Shown one piece after another: positions 8,599-17,019 of a stretch of 64,000 nucleotides of DNA. The first letter of the stretch is position 1. Each line of letters begins with the position of its first letter. Below the pieces are notes generated by a model. It made no database searches, was not told the origin of the DNA, and was given only the letters and a program-made list of their open reading frames with translations. The translations under genes and the position numbers were made by a program. Origin of the DNA: Lederbergia citrea (GTDB lineage: Bacteria > Bacillota > Bacilli > Bacillales > Bacillaceae_C). Location of the stretch: contig NZ_JAGYPH010000004.1 of the NCBI RefSeq assembly GCF_018343525.1, forward strand, positions 310,001 to 374,000, written 5' to 3'.

Positions 8599-8638
8599 TG
8601 TTACCGGGAACATTAACAATATTGGATTTAAATGTCAA
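8599..8638 (-). promoter_or_regulatory. Promoter and third LacI-type operator (lactonase gene)
   Basis: Minus strand TTGACA (8638-8633), 17 bp, TAATGT (8615-8610), overlapped by TGTTCCCGGTAACA (8612-8599), which matches the operator at 649-662 at 12 of 14 positions. The rest of 8640-8838 shows no gene or other clear signal. Confidence 0.65.
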
Positions 8639-8838
8639 TGCTTTTTGTTTCTACTGCTCTATCAATTATGGTCCTCATTTAGGAAGCTTTACAGTTACTC
8701 CCCACCTTTAATATTGCCTGCCCCGCACGGTCGCTTAAAAAGCCACTCAATTATACCTATATTTTGAAAATTGCAGGAACGAGATGGCGGGTTGGCGAAT
8801 TCTTCAGCATACCGTTTTGATTAAGGTGGTAGAGTTCA

Positions 8839-9672
8839 ATGGTTAAAAACGAAACATATTTTTCAAAAAAATATATTGCAAACGCTCAGCTTGATGTATT
8901 AATTGTTCAGCGTACCAAAGTGCCAACAACATGGGGAGAAACAGATTTCATTCCCGAATTTAATAAATTTTATTTTATCCAATCTGGGACAGGATTTGTG
9001 AAAGTGGACGGGCAAGTATATTACCCAAATCCTGGTGAACTTTATTTGCTTCCGGCTGGTACAAAGCAATCATATGGAATTACATCTGGTAATACATATG
9101 ATAAATTTTGGTGCCATTTCAGTGCAAAAGTAGGAGAAGCACACTTATACGATTTAGTGGAAGCTCCCCTTTTTATCAAAGTAAAGCATCCTGAGAAAAT
9201 AAAAGAACAATTTGAGCAGCTTATTCGGCTAAATGGAGAAAATTCAATCGCTTCCTTATTTGAAATTCATGCTATTTTACTGCAATTGATTGCTTTAATG
9301 CTCGAAAATGGCGGGCACGTAAAATCCCAGTCTTTTAGTAATCCTTCTTTCGAAAAGATTGACCATGTCATCAACTATGTGGAAGCACATTTGGCTGAAA
9401 GTTTATCGATTGAAGAAATGGCTGCTATAGCAGGATTTCATCCGAATTATTTTATTCAACTGTTCAAACAGTTTACCGGTACTTCACCTATTCGCTTTTT
9501 GAATCAGCTGCGGATGGAAAGGGCACGCCATCTACTTGCCACTACAAACCGAAGCATTTCTGAGATCGCTGATATGGTCGGTATTGAAGTTTCTTATTTT
9601 TCTCGCATGTTTCGTGAACAAATTGGCTTTGCACCATCACAATATCGAGAAATGATTGTACATAAAAAATGA
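8839..9672 (+). CDS. AraC-family transcriptional regulator with cupin sensor domain
   Basis: A 277-residue regulator: N-terminal cupin-like ligand domain (about 20-110; NPGELYLLPAGTKQSYG) and C-terminal AraC double helix-turn-helix (about 175-272; LSIEEMAAIAGFHPNYFIQLFK, in two pieces, and ISEIADMVGI). AAGGTGG precedes the ATG by 9 nt. It converges on the PhyH-HEAT gene and shares a terminator with it; whether it controls that gene or the lactonase is unknown. AraC proteins of this form usually sense sugars. Confidence 0.9.
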   Translation: MVKNETYFSKKYIANAQLDVLIVQRTKVPTTWGETDFIPEFNKFYFIQSGTGFVKVDGQVYYPNPGELYLLPAGTKQSYGITSGNTYDKFWCHFSAKVGEAHLYDLVEAPLFIKVKHPEKIKEQFEQLIRLNGENSIASLFEIHAILLQLIALMLENGGHVKSQSFSNPSFEKIDHVINYVEAHLAESLSIEEMAAIAGFHPNYFIQLFKQFTGTSPIRFLNQLRMERARHLLATTNRSISEIADMVGIEVSYFSRMFREQIGFAPSQYREMIVHKK

Positions 9673-9680
9673 CATAAGGA

Positions 9681-9714
9681 AAAAGGAGCAGTTCGACGTC
9701 TGCTCCTTTTCATA
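9681..9714. terminator. Bidirectional terminator between AraC-type and PhyH genes
   Basis: An 11-bp stem AAAAGGAGCAG (9681-9691) and CTGCTCCTTTT (9700-9710) with an 8-nt loop lies between two convergent genes, with A/T tracts on both sides. Confidence 0.9.
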
Positions 9715-9717
9715 TAT

Positions 9718-11115
9718 TTAAAAAGTGCTTGATGGATTGGTCGTCGGACACCATCTCGATGCAAGCAGGTATTCTATTAATACATCTTTTGCAGCATCGG
9801 TATTAATATAGTTAAGTGCTTCTACAGCGTGGCCCCGTACATATCGATCTTCATCCTCTAATGCTTTTGTAAGCTGAGGAACAGCAGCGTTTGCTTCTGC
9901 GCCAAAACGGCACAGGGCGAGTCCTGCTGAAAATCTCGTTTGAACGTCTTCACTTTTCAATGCTTGAATTAATCCAGCTACTGCTTCATCTGCAGGCTCT
10001 TGAATCATACTGATTGCATCAATGATTGTAGTTCTTACATAAGAAGAAGGATGATTCACTAATCTTGTTAATTTTGGAATAGCTGACGATGCAAGCTGGC
10101 GTAGCTCACCTAGCGCGAATCCAGCATGTGCAATTGTGTAAGCTTGATTACTTTCCAACGCCTTTTCTAAAATTGGCACAGCCTTCTCTCCTGCGATGGA
10201 TAGTCCATATGCTGCAAGACGTGAATCTTTTAATTGCTCAGAATATAGTACTTCTTCTAAGACAACAAGACCTTCATCCCCAGAAGACGCTAATTGATAG
10301 GCTGCATTGATTGCTTCTGGTTCATTATCTCCGATTAATGTTGCAGAAAGCTGCTCAATATCCGATTCTTGTTTCGTTTCTGCAATACTGCCCACTTTTC
10401 CAGAAAGCCAGTTCCATGTTTCCTCCCACATATCATCATGCTGATAGAAAAGTTGCTTGGCGGATGTAGGCGTTATCCAATTTGGATTTTCATTATTCCA
10501 GCTTGGAGCAGTAGGAGCTTCCGTTCTCATGAATTCAAACTTCAACATGTAGCGCGGCTCCCCAAGTGTGTTAGCTGTAGCCCTATGCCAAATATCATAA
10601 TGAATTAAAATAAATGTTCCTGCCTCACCACTTGCGAGTGCTTCTTCTTTCAAATTATCCTCTTTAAAAATACGAGTTTCGTAGTTTTGTGTTCCCGGCA
10701 TGACACCTGTAGGACCCAATTCAACCGGCGTATCTTGAGGAAAATACATGATCATTGCCCACCATGGATGGTGATTACGCATTCTGGAATATCCCCAATA
10801 GCTATCTTTATGCCAGCCACCTGGTTTAGGAGTAGCATTAAAATGACCATGACGGTGTGTATGCATCAAATAGTTGGGACCGATGACACTTTGTAATGCT
10901 CCATCAATGGCTGGATGGTTAAAAACTGTTTGCAGTTCTGGCACTCTTGGGAGCAAGTTATTGCCTGGATTTCCCTCTTCATTATAAACATGGTTCAATT
11001 TTCCCATTAATTTCTCATGAAAATCTGGAGAGAAATCGGTTTTCAACACAAGATATCCTCTCGTAATAAATTCTTGCATTTGCTCATCAGTCAATAATAC
11101 TGGTTCCTGTCCCAT
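9718..11115 (-). CDS. Phytanoyl-CoA dioxygenase (PhyH) domain fused to HEAT repeats
   Basis: A 465-residue two-part protein. Residues about 8-230 are a PhyH-type Fe(II)/2-oxoglutarate oxygenase: GGWHKDSYWG gives the HxD metal pair (His102, Asp104) and IHYDIWHRAT the distal His177; GEPRYMLKFEF fits the 2-oxoglutarate-binding strand. Residues about 245-455 are successive HEAT/PBS-lyase-type helical repeats (for example DEDRYVRGHAVEALNYI). The last residues are hydrophilic and unrecognised. No substrate can be assigned; the HEAT part suggests a protein partner. It is convergent with the AraC gene and monocistronic. AGGAGG lies just before the ATG. Confidence 0.85.
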   Translation of the reverse strand: MGQEPVLLTDEQMQEFITRGYLVLKTDFSPDFHEKLMGKLNHVYNEEGNPGNNLLPRVPELQTVFNHPAIDGALQSVIGPNYLMHTHRHGHFNATPKPGGWHKDSYWGYSRMRNHHPWWAMIMYFPQDTPVELGPTGVMPGTQNYETRIFKEDNLKEEALASGEAGTFILIHYDIWHRATANTLGEPRYMLKFEFMRTEAPTAPSWNNENPNWITPTSAKQLFYQHDDMWEETWNWLSGKVGSIAETKQESDIEQLSATLIGDNEPEAINAAYQLASSGDEGLVVLEEVLYSEQLKDSRLAAYGLSIAGEKAVPILEKALESNQAYTIAHAGFALGELRQLASSAIPKLTRLVNHPSSYVRTTIIDAISMIQEPADEAVAGLIQALKSEDVQTRFSAGLALCRFGAEANAAVPQLTKALEDEDRYVRGHAVEALNYINTDAAKDVLIEYLLASRWCPTTNPSSTF

Positions 11116-11185
11116 CTATTCCATCCTCCTAGCGTTGTGTAATCTATTTCAAATTATACGAACTCTGAATGAAATGAACATAGAC

Positions 11186-11201
11186 AATGTTAATGAACAT
11201 T
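11186..11201. promoter_or_regulatory. Palindrome upstream of the PhyH-HEAT gene
   Basis: AATGTT (11186-11191) and AACATT (11196-11201) flank AATG, about 70-85 nt before the dioxygenase start codon. It is placed like an operator, but no matching second site or clear -35/-10 pair was found. Confidence 0.3.
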
Positions 11202-11240
11202 AGCACAATACTAAGATGTTCTAAGTGCATTAAGGAAATT

Positions 11241-11283
11241 AGAAAAATAAAACACCTAAATCAAGCGCTCTGATTTAGATGTC
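11241..11283 (-). terminator. Terminator of the phosphate-binding-like gene
   Basis: Minus-strand stem ACATCTAAATCA/TGATTTAGGTGT (11282-11271 and 11263-11252), 7-nt loop, then TTTATTTTT. It begins 2-3 nt beyond the gene's stop codon. Confidence 0.9.
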
Positions 11284-12735
11284 TTATTGTTCTTCCAATT
11301 TAATATATCCAACTTCCTCGACTAATTTCTGCCCTTGTGGACCCTGCATCCATTCTAGAAAGGGCTCAACTGTCGCCTTAGGATTATCCTTCAATGAGAT
11401 AGCATAAAGATTGGCTGTGAATGGGTACGTCCCACTTGAAATATTGTCGCTATTAGGTTCTACTCCATCGATAGCTAGAAATTTAAGGTCAGAGTTTTTG
11501 TTCATGCCTGTAGCAAAGAAACGGAATGAAAAGCCGAGGGCATTCTCATAATTGCGGTAGTCCGCTACTTGTTCTATAATTCCACCCATGCCTTCTGGAA
11601 CATCTTCTTTCAAAGGCTTGATAAGCCGCTTATCCCCCATAATTTTTTCTAATAAGGTTTGACTGCCGGAATTTTTTGGTCGTTGGAAAGCAATGATTTT
11701 CTCATTATTCCCTCCAACCTCATTCCAATTTTGAATATCGCCTGAATATATCCCTTGAATCTCCGAAACTTGCAAATGATCAACTGGATTTTTTTGATTG
11801 ACAAAGAAAACAAACGCTTCTTTCCCAATAGGAGTCATGATCAATTCTCGCCCTTGCTCCTCTGCCATTTTTAACTGATCGGCAGATGGCTCCGCTCCGA
11901 AATAAATATCGACTTCTCTATCTAATAACCGTTCATATGCATAGATTGTATTGGTAAAACTGACAAACTCACCGGAACCTTCCAAATTCATATCTTTATA
12001 GGCGGCTTGAGCAAATGCAGAATATACTGGAAAAGCAGCTTCAGCGCCATCTAAAATCAGATATTTATCTTTAATAGTAAATGTGGCGGGTTCAGAAAGC
12101 TTTGGCAATTGATTTTCCGGATTAGAAATATCATATGGCCATAAATCGGTGCTTGAATATCCACCTCCATATTCAAATCCATATGAAGGGAGGACAGTCT
12201 GACTTCGGTGCCATTGGACAAAGCTCCCTACTCCTATCGCTAGAATAATGACGAAAGAAAATGACAGCAATTGTTTTTTATTTATGTTTCCAGTTGGTTT
12301 TGGTTTACGTATCCGTTCTTTCAATAAAAATCCGAGAAGAAAAGCTGCATTATACGCTAAAGGTGCAAGAAAATATAAAATTCCTATCCCGGAAAAAGAA
12401 GCGATAAAACCAATGGGCACAAACGGCAGGTGAAGAAGGACGTATATTACCCATAATGAATTTCCGTAGAACCCACCGCTAATTAACATAAAAATAGCCC
12501 AGAGAACAAGTGTATAACCGGTTGGTAAAACTACCGGAAAGTAACGTGCACTCACATTGGCAGGCAGTTGTTTAGAACTGGCCGCAAAAAAACCTGCGGC
12601 TAAACCGGTTATAAGCATTGCGCAAGTAATTACCGGAAGCATATTCATATCACCCATTACAAATAAGGTGACGAAGGAAAATGCAAATGGCAAGATACCG
12701 CAATAAAATAGCCAAATTCTTAATTTATACCCCAT
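11284..12735 (-). CDS. Polytopic membrane protein fused to PstS-like phosphate-binding domain
   Basis: A 483-residue protein. The first 180 residues contain about five hydrophobic segments, ending with an anchor segment (LLSFSFVIILAIGVGSFV). The remaining 290 residues form an extracytoplasmic PstS/PBP-like-2 domain: LILDGAEAAFPVYSAFAQAAY, LDREVDIYFGAEPSADQ, a region like the phosphate-loop (FQRPKNSGSQTLLEKIMG), then YPFTANLYAIS. GGGAG lies 7 nt before the ATG. No Pst permease or ATPase is adjacent. It may sense phosphate or another oxyanion rather than transport it; this is inference. Gap to the upstream dehydrogenase gene is 21 nt, so they may be co-transcribed. Confidence 0.75.
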   Translation of the reverse strand: MGYKLRIWLFYCGILPFAFSFVTLFVMGDMNMLPVITCAMLITGLAAGFFAASSKQLPANVSARYFPVVLPTGYTLVLWAIFMLISGGFYGNSLWVIYVLLHLPFVPIGFIASFSGIGILYFLAPLAYNAAFLLGFLLKERIRKPKPTGNINKKQLLSFSFVIILAIGVGSFVQWHRSQTVLPSYGFEYGGGYSSTDLWPYDISNPENQLPKLSEPATFTIKDKYLILDGAEAAFPVYSAFAQAAYKDMNLEGSGEFVSFTNTIYAYERLLDREVDIYFGAEPSADQLKMAEEQGRELIMTPIGKEAFVFFVNQKNPVDHLQVSEIQGIYSGDIQNWNEVGGNNEKIIAFQRPKNSGSQTLLEKIMGDKRLIKPLKEDVPEGMGGIIEQVADYRNYENALGFSFRFFATGMNKNSDLKFLAIDGVEPNSDNISSGTYPFTANLYAISLKDNPKATVEPFLEWMQGPQGQKLVEEVGYIKLEEQ

Positions 12736-12756
12736 AATTTAGCTCCCTATGTTAAC

Positions 12757-13722
12757 TTATTCTGTTACTGGGTCAATTGGCCCTTTCCCTGTTAACACAG
12801 CAACCACATTCTCCGCAGCACGCATGGTCATTGCTTCTCTCGTTTGGGCAGTGGCGGATCCAATGTGAGGAACTGTCACAACATTAGACATTTTGAGCAA
12901 AGGATTATCTTTTTCAACAGGTTCCTTTTGGAATACATCAAGTCCGGCACCGTAAATTTCTTTATTTTGTAAAGCCTGAATGAGGGCTTGCTCATCAACG
13001 GTTTGGCCACGGGAAACATTGATGAAAAATGCTGACTTTTTCATCAGCTTAAATTCCTTTTCGCCGATTAGATGATGGGTTTCTGGAGTGAGCGGCGTAA
13101 GTAAAACAACATAATCTGATTTTTTTAAAAGAGATTCTAAATCATTATATTCAGCACCAAACGTCTCTTCCGCTTCCGGCTTTCTATTTCGGTTGTAATA
13201 AAGAACATCCATATTGAATCCAAATTTAGCTCTTCCAGCGATCGCCTCGCCAATTCTGCCCATACCGATAATTCCGATCGTGGAACTATGTACATCGATT
13301 CCGAAATACTCTTGATCATCCTTTGATGGTTTCCAGTTTCCATCTTTAACGAGCCGGTCCAATTCGGGGATTCGTCGGGCAGTTCCCAAAATGAGTGCAA
13401 ACGTCAAATCAGCAACCGTTTCATCCAGCACATAAGGTGTATTGGTTCCTATGACATTGTGTTTTTTCATTGCGTCTACATCAAAATTGTTGTAGCCAAC
13501 AGATACATTACTAACTACTTTTAAATGTGGCGCATGATTAAGTAATTCTTCATCAATGCTTCCACCTGACGTATATAGTCCTTCTATATCGTTAAGCTCC
13601 TGTAGTAAAGTTTCGCGCGGTATCGGTTTCTCACCCGTCCACTGGCGGATTTCACAATGCTCTGTCATATAATGTCTTACATCTTCAGGGATTGGCATGG
13701 TTACATATACTTTAGGTTTCAT
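12757..13722 (-). CDS. D-isomer 2-hydroxyacid dehydrogenase (glyoxylate/2-ketogluconate reductase type)
   Basis: A 321-residue NAD(P)H-dependent reductase. Visible marks: nucleotide-binding GIIGMGRIGEAIAGRA (about 150), the catalytic Arg in NVSRGQTVDE, Glu in the DVFQKEP loop and His in TVPHIGSAT. The start at 13722 follows AGGAGG with 8-nt spacing; a seven-codon in-frame extension that reads through the RBS is rejected. It reduces a 2-oxoacid such as glyoxylate or hydroxypyruvate; the substrate is not settled by sequence. It lies 21 nt upstream of the membrane/phosphate-binding-like gene on the same strand. Confidence 0.9.
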   Translation of the reverse strand: MKPKVYVTMPIPEDVRHYMTEHCEIRQWTGEKPIPRETLLQELNDIEGLYTSGGSIDEELLNHAPHLKVVSNVSVGYNNFDVDAMKKHNVIGTNTPYVLDETVADLTFALILGTARRIPELDRLVKDGNWKPSKDDQEYFGIDVHSSTIGIIGMGRIGEAIAGRAKFGFNMDVLYYNRNRKPEAEETFGAEYNDLESLLKKSDYVVLLTPLTPETHHLIGEKEFKLMKKSAFFINVSRGQTVDEQALIQALQNKEIYGAGLDVFQKEPVEKDNPLLKMSNVVTVPHIGSATAQTREAMTMRAAENVVAVLTGKGPIDPVTE

Positions 13723-13875
13723 TCTATCTTCCTCCTCTTCCATTTTTCAGAATAATATAGATATATTTATTCTATCGTTGATTAGGAGAGCTGACAACAT
13801 TGGAAGAAAAGCGGTAACCTACAAATAATTTCTTCTGAGATTGCTAGTTTTAAATCCATGCCCAAATCATTTTTT

Positions 13876-16143
13876 TTACACATGTTTTTCGCCTTTTTCC
13901 ATCGGCGAAGAACATAGTGGGCAATTTTTACTTAGTTGGACCGCCTCTTCATGTGACTCAATCCTTTGCCAGGCAATACAGTTGCTTGACGTGCAAATCC
14001 ATGCGTACACTTTGCGTTTTTCCATAGATGATTCTCTTACTTTCCCGGTCCGATTCAACGTTGTTGTTTTTTCCTCTAAAGTAAAAACATCCTTGATAAA
14101 TCTTGATACTTCGATTTTTTTACCGCGATAAAAGACTGGTGAACTAATGTACAGCTCTTCTTTGGCTCTAGTAATCGCAACATAGGCGAGTCTACGCTCC
14201 TCTTCAAGAGCCTTAAACTGTTCAGCCTCCGCAGTTATTTTTAGTTTCATATCTTCATATTTTTTAACATCAATTGCGGTAACATGAGGTACGATACCTT
14301 CCGATGCTCCAATAAAGAATACAACTGGGAATTCGAGACCTTTCGATTTATGAATGGTCATCAATTTTACAACATCAGCTTCAGGATCATTGGCGACATT
14401 CTTCATTTGTTCATGACGCAGTTTCATGTCTTTAATAAAATTCAACATATCTGCCAACTTTTCGAAGCGGTTGGCAGAGGCTTCAAGTTCATCTAACTGT
14501 TCCTTCATCGATTCCTTTTGGGTTGTATCCGTTTGGCGATCATTCGTTTCCAGATACTTATCGAAAAATTGCCGGCGAATCCTCATCACTGCTTCTTTAG
14601 GCTCTAATGAGGGTAACTGTTGAAGTAATTTCCTTTTTTGTTCAATCGACTTGAGCTGGTATGGCTTGAGGGATCGCATCACAACGAGATGATCAATGAG
14701 GCACTGCCTGGGATTGCGAATTTGTTCAGCATGTACTTGCTGCATACCTGATTCTCTTTGAATATACAAAGTTGGCAAAATCGTTTCAAATGCATGCCAG
14801 TCAAGTGGATTAAGCGCCAAGCGCATATAGGCAAGCACTGGACTCACGCTGCTATGTTCATAGAAAAAATGGCCACCCATCCCATAATCAAAAAAAGGAA
14901 TTTCATCAAGCGCTAATTGTTCAAATATAGCCCTGCTGTTACTTGCGGTCCGATGGAGAATGGCGATATCTTTAAATTGACTGCCGCCTTCGTTCACTTT
15001 CCTTCGAATCTCCTCCGCGATCCATTCCGCTTCCTCGTCCGTTGACCATGGCCGGAAATAGATAGGAACGACACTACTTTTTCGCGTCGACTGAAGCTGC
15101 TTTTCTTTCCGTTCTTTGTTCTGGCGGATAACCGCATTTCCCAGGCCAACAATTGGCGAAGTAGACCGGTAGTTGATCGTTAGAACGACCGTTTTCACTT
15201 CAGGATATTGGCGATCAAAATTCAATATAATATCATTCTTTGCACCCTGAAAAGCATAGATTGTTTGATCATCATCTCCCACCACACATAGGTTGTTTTG
15301 CGGGGCGACGATGAGTTTAATCAACTCATACTGCAGTGGATTCGTATCTTGAAATTCATCAACCATCACATATTGAAACCGCTGCTGTAATGTTTTTAGC
15401 AAACGTTCGTCATGCTTTAACAGTGAAAATGCCTCTGTCAAAACATCATCAAAATCAAGTTTATTATTTTCTTTTTTCCATTGCTCATAAAAAGCTGCCA
15501 ATTGTTTAATCTCTTTGTCAGCCTGTGATTTTTCAGGCATATTCTTTATAGTCTTTCCGTTCATTTTATAAAAGGATAGCAGTGATAACACTGACTCGGG
15601 CTGGATTTCATCTGCTAATCCGAGCTCTCTCATCTTTTTCTTTAAGATAATTTGTTTAAACTTGTCATTTGTCACCATTTCGTGACGATAACCTGAATGC
15701 CTTAATATTTGAAGAAAGAAGGAGTGGAAGGTTCTGACTTCCACTTGTATTGCTTGTCGCTTTTCAACGTCTTGCAGAGAAGCAATTCTTTCTTTCATTT
15801 CGTCTGCAGCTTTTTTCGTAAATGTCATGAGCAATATGTTTTGCGGAGCAACCTGTTCAACACGAAGCAAATATCCTGTTCTGCACACAAGTACAGACGT
15901 TTTGCCTGTTCCAGCACCAGCTAAAATTAGTAGCGGGCCGCTCACCTCTCGAACCGCATCAATTTGTGAACGATTCAATTTAATGCCTTGTTGTTCAAGA
16001 CCCCTAAAATAAAACGCATCTGACTCCGAAGATTTCACGATTTCCTTGCTCGTTTCAGTTTCAGCAATTTCTGCAAACGGCAGCTGATGTGAGTTCGCAC
16101 CTGCAGGCAGCTTAAAAAAGCGTGGTTTATCTGTTAATTCCAT
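13876..16143 (-). CDS. yjcD: UvrD/PcrA-like superfamily 1 DNA helicase (YjcD-like)
   Basis: A 755-residue SF1A helicase: Walker A AGAGTGKT (about 75-82), Ia motif TFTKKAADEM, Walker B VDEFQDTNP, motif III GDDDQTIYAFQGA, motif IV NYRST, motif V MTIHKSKGLEF and motif VI VAITRAKEELY. The N-terminal 55 residues precede the helicase core, and the C-terminus has a Cys-rich tail (ICTSSNC and CPLCSS) that may bind zinc. Length and layout match Bacillus YjcD. It probably unwinds DNA in repair or recombination; no add-on nuclease domain is seen. Divergent from the yktB-like gene. Confidence 0.9.
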   Translation of the reverse strand: MELTDKPRFFKLPAGANSHQLPFAEIAETETSKEIVKSSESDAFYFRGLEQQGIKLNRSQIDAVREVSGPLLILAGAGTGKTSVLVCRTGYLLRVEQVAPQNILLMTFTKKAADEMKERIASLQDVEKRQAIQVEVRTFHSFFLQILRHSGYRHEMVTNDKFKQIILKKKMRELGLADEIQPESVLSLLSFYKMNGKTIKNMPEKSQADKEIKQLAAFYEQWKKENNKLDFDDVLTEAFSLLKHDERLLKTLQQRFQYVMVDEFQDTNPLQYELIKLIVAPQNNLCVVGDDDQTIYAFQGAKNDIILNFDRQYPEVKTVVLTINYRSTSPIVGLGNAVIRQNKERKEKQLQSTRKSSVVPIYFRPWSTDEEAEWIAEEIRRKVNEGGSQFKDIAILHRTASNSRAIFEQLALDEIPFFDYGMGGHFFYEHSSVSPVLAYMRLALNPLDWHAFETILPTLYIQRESGMQQVHAEQIRNPRQCLIDHLVVMRSLKPYQLKSIEQKRKLLQQLPSLEPKEAVMRIRRQFFDKYLETNDRQTDTTQKESMKEQLDELEASANRFEKLADMLNFIKDMKLRHEQMKNVANDPEADVVKLMTIHKSKGLEFPVVFFIGASEGIVPHVTAIDVKKYEDMKLKITAEAEQFKALEEERRLAYVAITRAKEELYISSPVFYRGKKIEVSRFIKDVFTLEEKTTTLNRTGKVRESSMEKRKVYAWICTSSNCIAWQRIESHEEAVQLSKNCPLCSSPMEKGEKHV

Positions 16144-16300
16144 GGTTGTAAAACTCCCTATTCGATCATGTTAAACTTTCATTTTGATACGATTATATCA
16201 TGTTCGCCCTAACCCGAAGACTCGATTTATTTACTTCTTTGTTTTATTAAGAGATGATATGATCAGAAAATGAATAAATCTTCAAGAAGGAATGATAAAC

Positions 16301-16918
16301 ATGTTATTTTTTGGATTCGAAAAAAAGGATTTTGATACTTTTCATATAGAAGGTCTCGAGGAAAGAATGGAAGCGATACAAGAAAGGATTCAGCCGAAAT
16401 TCAAGATGATCGGTGACATTTTAACCAATGATCTTTCCGCGATGATTGGAACCGAGATGTTTTTACATATCGCAAGACACGCAAGACGGACAGTCAACCC
16501 ACCGAAAGATACATGGCTGGCCATTGCTAATAACAAACGGGGTTATAAACAACATCCACATTTTCAAATCGGCGTTTTTGACGACCACGTTTTTATTTGG
16601 CTGGCATTTATATATGAACTGCCTGGTAAACAGGAAATAGCTAAGAAATTCCTCAAGAATATTAAGACGTTGAAGCAGACAATTCCAGAGGATTTCGTTG
16701 TGTCACTAGATCATATGAAAAAAGACGCCGTTTCAATGGCAGACCTAAATTTGAAGACATCACTCGAACGTTTTCGTGATGTCAAAAAAGCAGAATTTCT
16801 CATCGGCCGCCATATAGACGCCAATGACCCGCTATTGAAAGACGGCGATCAATTTATTAACCTAGCGAAGGAAACATTCGAAACACTCATCCCCATATAC
16901 AAACTGGCCTACAAATAA
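16301..16918 (+). CDS. yktB: UPF0637 (DUF1054) protein, YktB-like
   Basis: A 205-residue cytosolic protein recognised as YktB/UPF0637 from MLFFGFEKKDFDTFHIEGLEE-type opening, HARRTVNPPKDTW and NNKRGYKQHPHFQIG. Function of the family is unknown. The start at 16301 is preferred over an ATG three codons upstream because AAGGA lies 9 nt before it and abuts the earlier ATG. Monocistronic, followed by a strong terminator. Confidence 0.9.
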   Translation: MLFFGFEKKDFDTFHIEGLEERMEAIQERIQPKFKMIGDILTNDLSAMIGTEMFLHIARHARRTVNPPKDTWLAIANNKRGYKQHPHFQIGVFDDHVFIWLAFIYELPGKQEIAKKFLKNIKTLKQTIPEDFVVSLDHMKKDAVSMADLNLKTSLERFRDVKKAEFLIGRHIDANDPLLKDGDQFINLAKETFETLIPIYKLAYK

Positions 16919-16922
16919 AAAC

Positions 16923-16968
16923 AAAGAAGCAGGAACCCTAATTCATTCAGGTTCCTGCTTCTTTTTCA
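16923..16968 (+). terminator. Terminator of the yktB-like gene
   Basis: A perfect 15-bp stem AAAGAAGCAGGAACC (16923-16937) and GGTTCCTGCTTCTTT (16950-16964), 12-nt loop, then T residues. Confidence 0.95.
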
Positions 16969-16978
16969 ATGACACACT

Positions 16979-17016
16979 TCGACAAAAACCGGGTGGTGCC
17001 TGTCACTTGTCGGAAT
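16979..17016 (+). repeat. Dispersed palindromic element, copy A (inverted core)
   Basis: TCGACAAAAACCGGGTGGTG then CCTGTCACTTGTCGG. The flank matches copies B-E but the core reads GTGCCTGTCAC instead of GTGACAGGCAC, that is, the core is inverted. It lies between a terminator and the end of the MFS gene. Confidence 0.75.
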
Positions 17017-17019
17017 TTG

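Noticed and set aside
8640-8838. GC-rich patches in the leader of the AraC-type gene considered as structured RNA
   Set aside because: No stable long stem or known riboswitch motif could be drawn by eye.
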